From Modicisalibacter tunisiensis (GTDB lineage Bacteria > Pseudomonadota > Gammaproteobacteria > Pseudomonadales > Halomonadaceae), in NCBI RefSeq assembly GCF_020148005.1, contig NZ_JAGXFD010000001.1, positions 198,363 to 262,362 of the forward strand: a stretch of 64,000 bases of DNA. The letters run 5' to 3'. The position numbers and the translations under genes were made by a program. This document shows, one piece after another, positions 62,929 through 64,000 of this stretch; the stretch's first letter is position 1; each line of letters starts with the position of its first letter. Under the pieces are notes generated by a model. That model worked only from the letters and a program-made list of their open reading frames with translations. It did not search any database and was not told where the DNA came from.

Positions 62929-63957
62929 CTAGCGCTGGAAGTTGAGCATGCGCTCCAGCGGCTTGAGGGCGCGCTCGCGCAGCGCAGCGTCGACGAACAC
63001 CTCTCCGCTCAGCTCGCGCAGCGAGCCGGCCAGGTTGTCCAGCGCGTTCATCGCCATCCACGGGCAGTGCGCGCAGCTCTTGCAGGTGGCGCCCTTGCCG
63101 GCGGTGGGCGCCTCGAACAGCGTCTTGTCGGGTACCGCCTGCTGCATCTTGAAGAAGATGCCGCGGTCGGTGGCGACGATCAGGCGCTGCTGGGGCAGCT
63201 CGCGGGCGGCGTTGATCAGCTGCGAGGTAGAGCCCACCACGTCGGCGATCTCGACCACCGGGGCCGGCGACTCGGGATGCACCAGCACCGCGGCGTCCGG
63301 ATGCAGCGCCTTGAGGTCGGTGATGCCCTTGGCCTTGAACTCGTCGTGGACGATGCAGGCACCGTCCCACAGCAGCATGTCGGCCCCGGTCTTGTCGCGG
63401 ATATAGCCGCCCAGGTGCTTGTCGGGAGCCCAGAGGATCTTCTCGCCACGGGCGTGCAGATGCTCGATCACGTCCACCGCGATGGAGGAGGTCACCACCC
63501 AGTCGGCCCGCGCCTTCACCGCCGCCGAGGTGTTGGCGTAGACCACCACGGTACGGTCGGGGTGCTGATCGCAGAAGGCGCTGAATTCATCCGCCGGGCA
63601 GCCGATGTCCAGCGAGCAGGTCGCCTCCAGGGTGGGCATCAGCACCCGCTTCTCGGGCGAGAGGATCTTGGCCGTCTCGCCCATGAAGCGCACCCCGGCG
63701 ACCACCAGCGTCGACGCCGGATGCCGGGCACCGAAACGCGCCATCTCCAGCGAGTCGGCGACACAGCCGCCGGTCTCCTCGGCGAGCTGCTGGATGGCGT
63801 CATCGGTGTAGTAATGGGCAACCAGCACGGCATCGCGCTGTTCGAGCAGCTGCTTGATCTCGTCGATGCGCGCCTCGTCCTCGGCGGCGATCCGCGTCGG
63901 GCAATAGGTGCGCGTCAGGTGCTCTCGGACGAGAGCACGGGAAGTCATGGTTGTCAT
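62929..63957 (-). CDS. nadA: Quinolinate synthase
   Basis: Condenses iminoaspartate with dihydroxyacetone phosphate to quinolinate in de novo NAD synthesis. About 342 residues with a [4Fe-4S] cluster; the three ligand regions are [22 protein letters not shown] and [13 protein letters not shown]. The start could be ATG 63957 ([10 protein letters not shown]), GTG 63969 or ATG 63948; none has a strong ribosome site. The product feeds NadC (53300). No nadB is in the window. Confidence 0.95.
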   Translation of the reverse strand: MTTMTSRALVREHLTRTYCPTRIAAEDEARIDEIKQLLEQRDAVLVAHYYTDDAIQQLAEETGGCVADSLEMARFGARHPASTLVVAGVRFMGETAKILSPEKRVLMPTLEATCSLDIGCPADEFSAFCDQHPDRTVVVYANTSAAVKARADWVVTSSIAVDVIEHLHARGEKILWAPDKHLGGYIRDKTGADMLLWDGACIVHDEFKAKGITDLKALHPDAAVLVHPESPAPVVEIADVVGSTSQLINAARELPQQRLIVATDRGIFFKMQQAVPDKTLFEAPTAGKGATCKSCAHCPWMAMNALDNLAGSLRELSGEVFVDAALRERALKPLERMLNFQR

Positions 63958-64000
63958 CGTGTCTACCACTGCGACAGGCAGGGGCTCCCCCTGCGTTCAC

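Overview
The window looks like a piece of chromosome from a Halomonas-like gammaproteobacterium (Halomonadaceae or a close relative) with an accessory, metal-resistance region at its left end. The taxonomic guess rests on the high GC of the core genes, the set of core genes on the right (glnE, aceF-aceE, ampD/nadC, purC, bamC-dapA, bcp, tusA-perM, bepA, nadA) and Pseudomonas/Halomonas-type regulators; no rRNA or tRNA is present to confirm it.

Region 1 (1-13523) is mobile DNA with visibly lower GC and mixed origin. The first half has a decayed ISL3-family transposase, then lspA, lnt, a ZIP transporter, a CDF cation exporter, a CadR/PbrR-type regulator, a CcdA-like protein and a 1-Cys peroxiredoxin. 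This recalls ISPpu12-type elements, which carry lspA, a CDF gene and a MerR-family gene as passengers. The second half is bounded by matching inverted termini at 7277 and 13523. It holds a second ISL3 transposase gene, split cleanly by an IS30-family element, and a mer operon (merR, merT, merP, two merF-like genes, merA, a 44-residue ORF). Its right terminus cuts directly into a PQQ-dependent membrane dehydrogenase gene, whose 5' part is missing from this window.

Region 2 (13524-42800) is a large quinate/shikimate-to-protocatechuate catabolic block. QuiC, a catabolic-type shikimate/quinate dehydrogenase and AroQ convert quinate/shikimate to protocatechuate; PcaHG, PcaB, fused PcaDC, PcaIJ and PcaF carry it to succinyl-CoA and acetyl-CoA. 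A TRAP transporter (dctPQM) and a tripartite tricarboxylate transporter (tctCBA) are the likely uptake systems. PcaQ (LysR) and an IclR-family regulator sit inside the block. A PcaQ-type box lies upstream of pcaH, and a recurring 15-bp box (GTTCG-N5-CGAAC), often in pairs 19 bp apart, lies in front of dctP, pcaI, pcaB/iclR, quiC and tctC. A KstD-like flavoprotein coupled to a TIM-barrel protein, a second IclR and an AEC transporter form an uncharacterised sub-cluster. mtgA, a GbdR-like regulator and a Gfo/Idh oxidoreductase lie between the broken PQQ gene and pcaG.

Region 3 (42827-64000) is ordinary core chromosome: HAD phosphatase, glnE, pyruvate dehydrogenase aceE-aceF, ampD, nadC, GNAT, trmO, purC, a YycJ-like hydrolase, bamC, dapA, bcp, perM, tusA, bepA and nadA. 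Two copies of a REP-like intergenic repeat (17362-17475, 62758-62868) and one palindromic MITE-like element (15290-15434) are also present.
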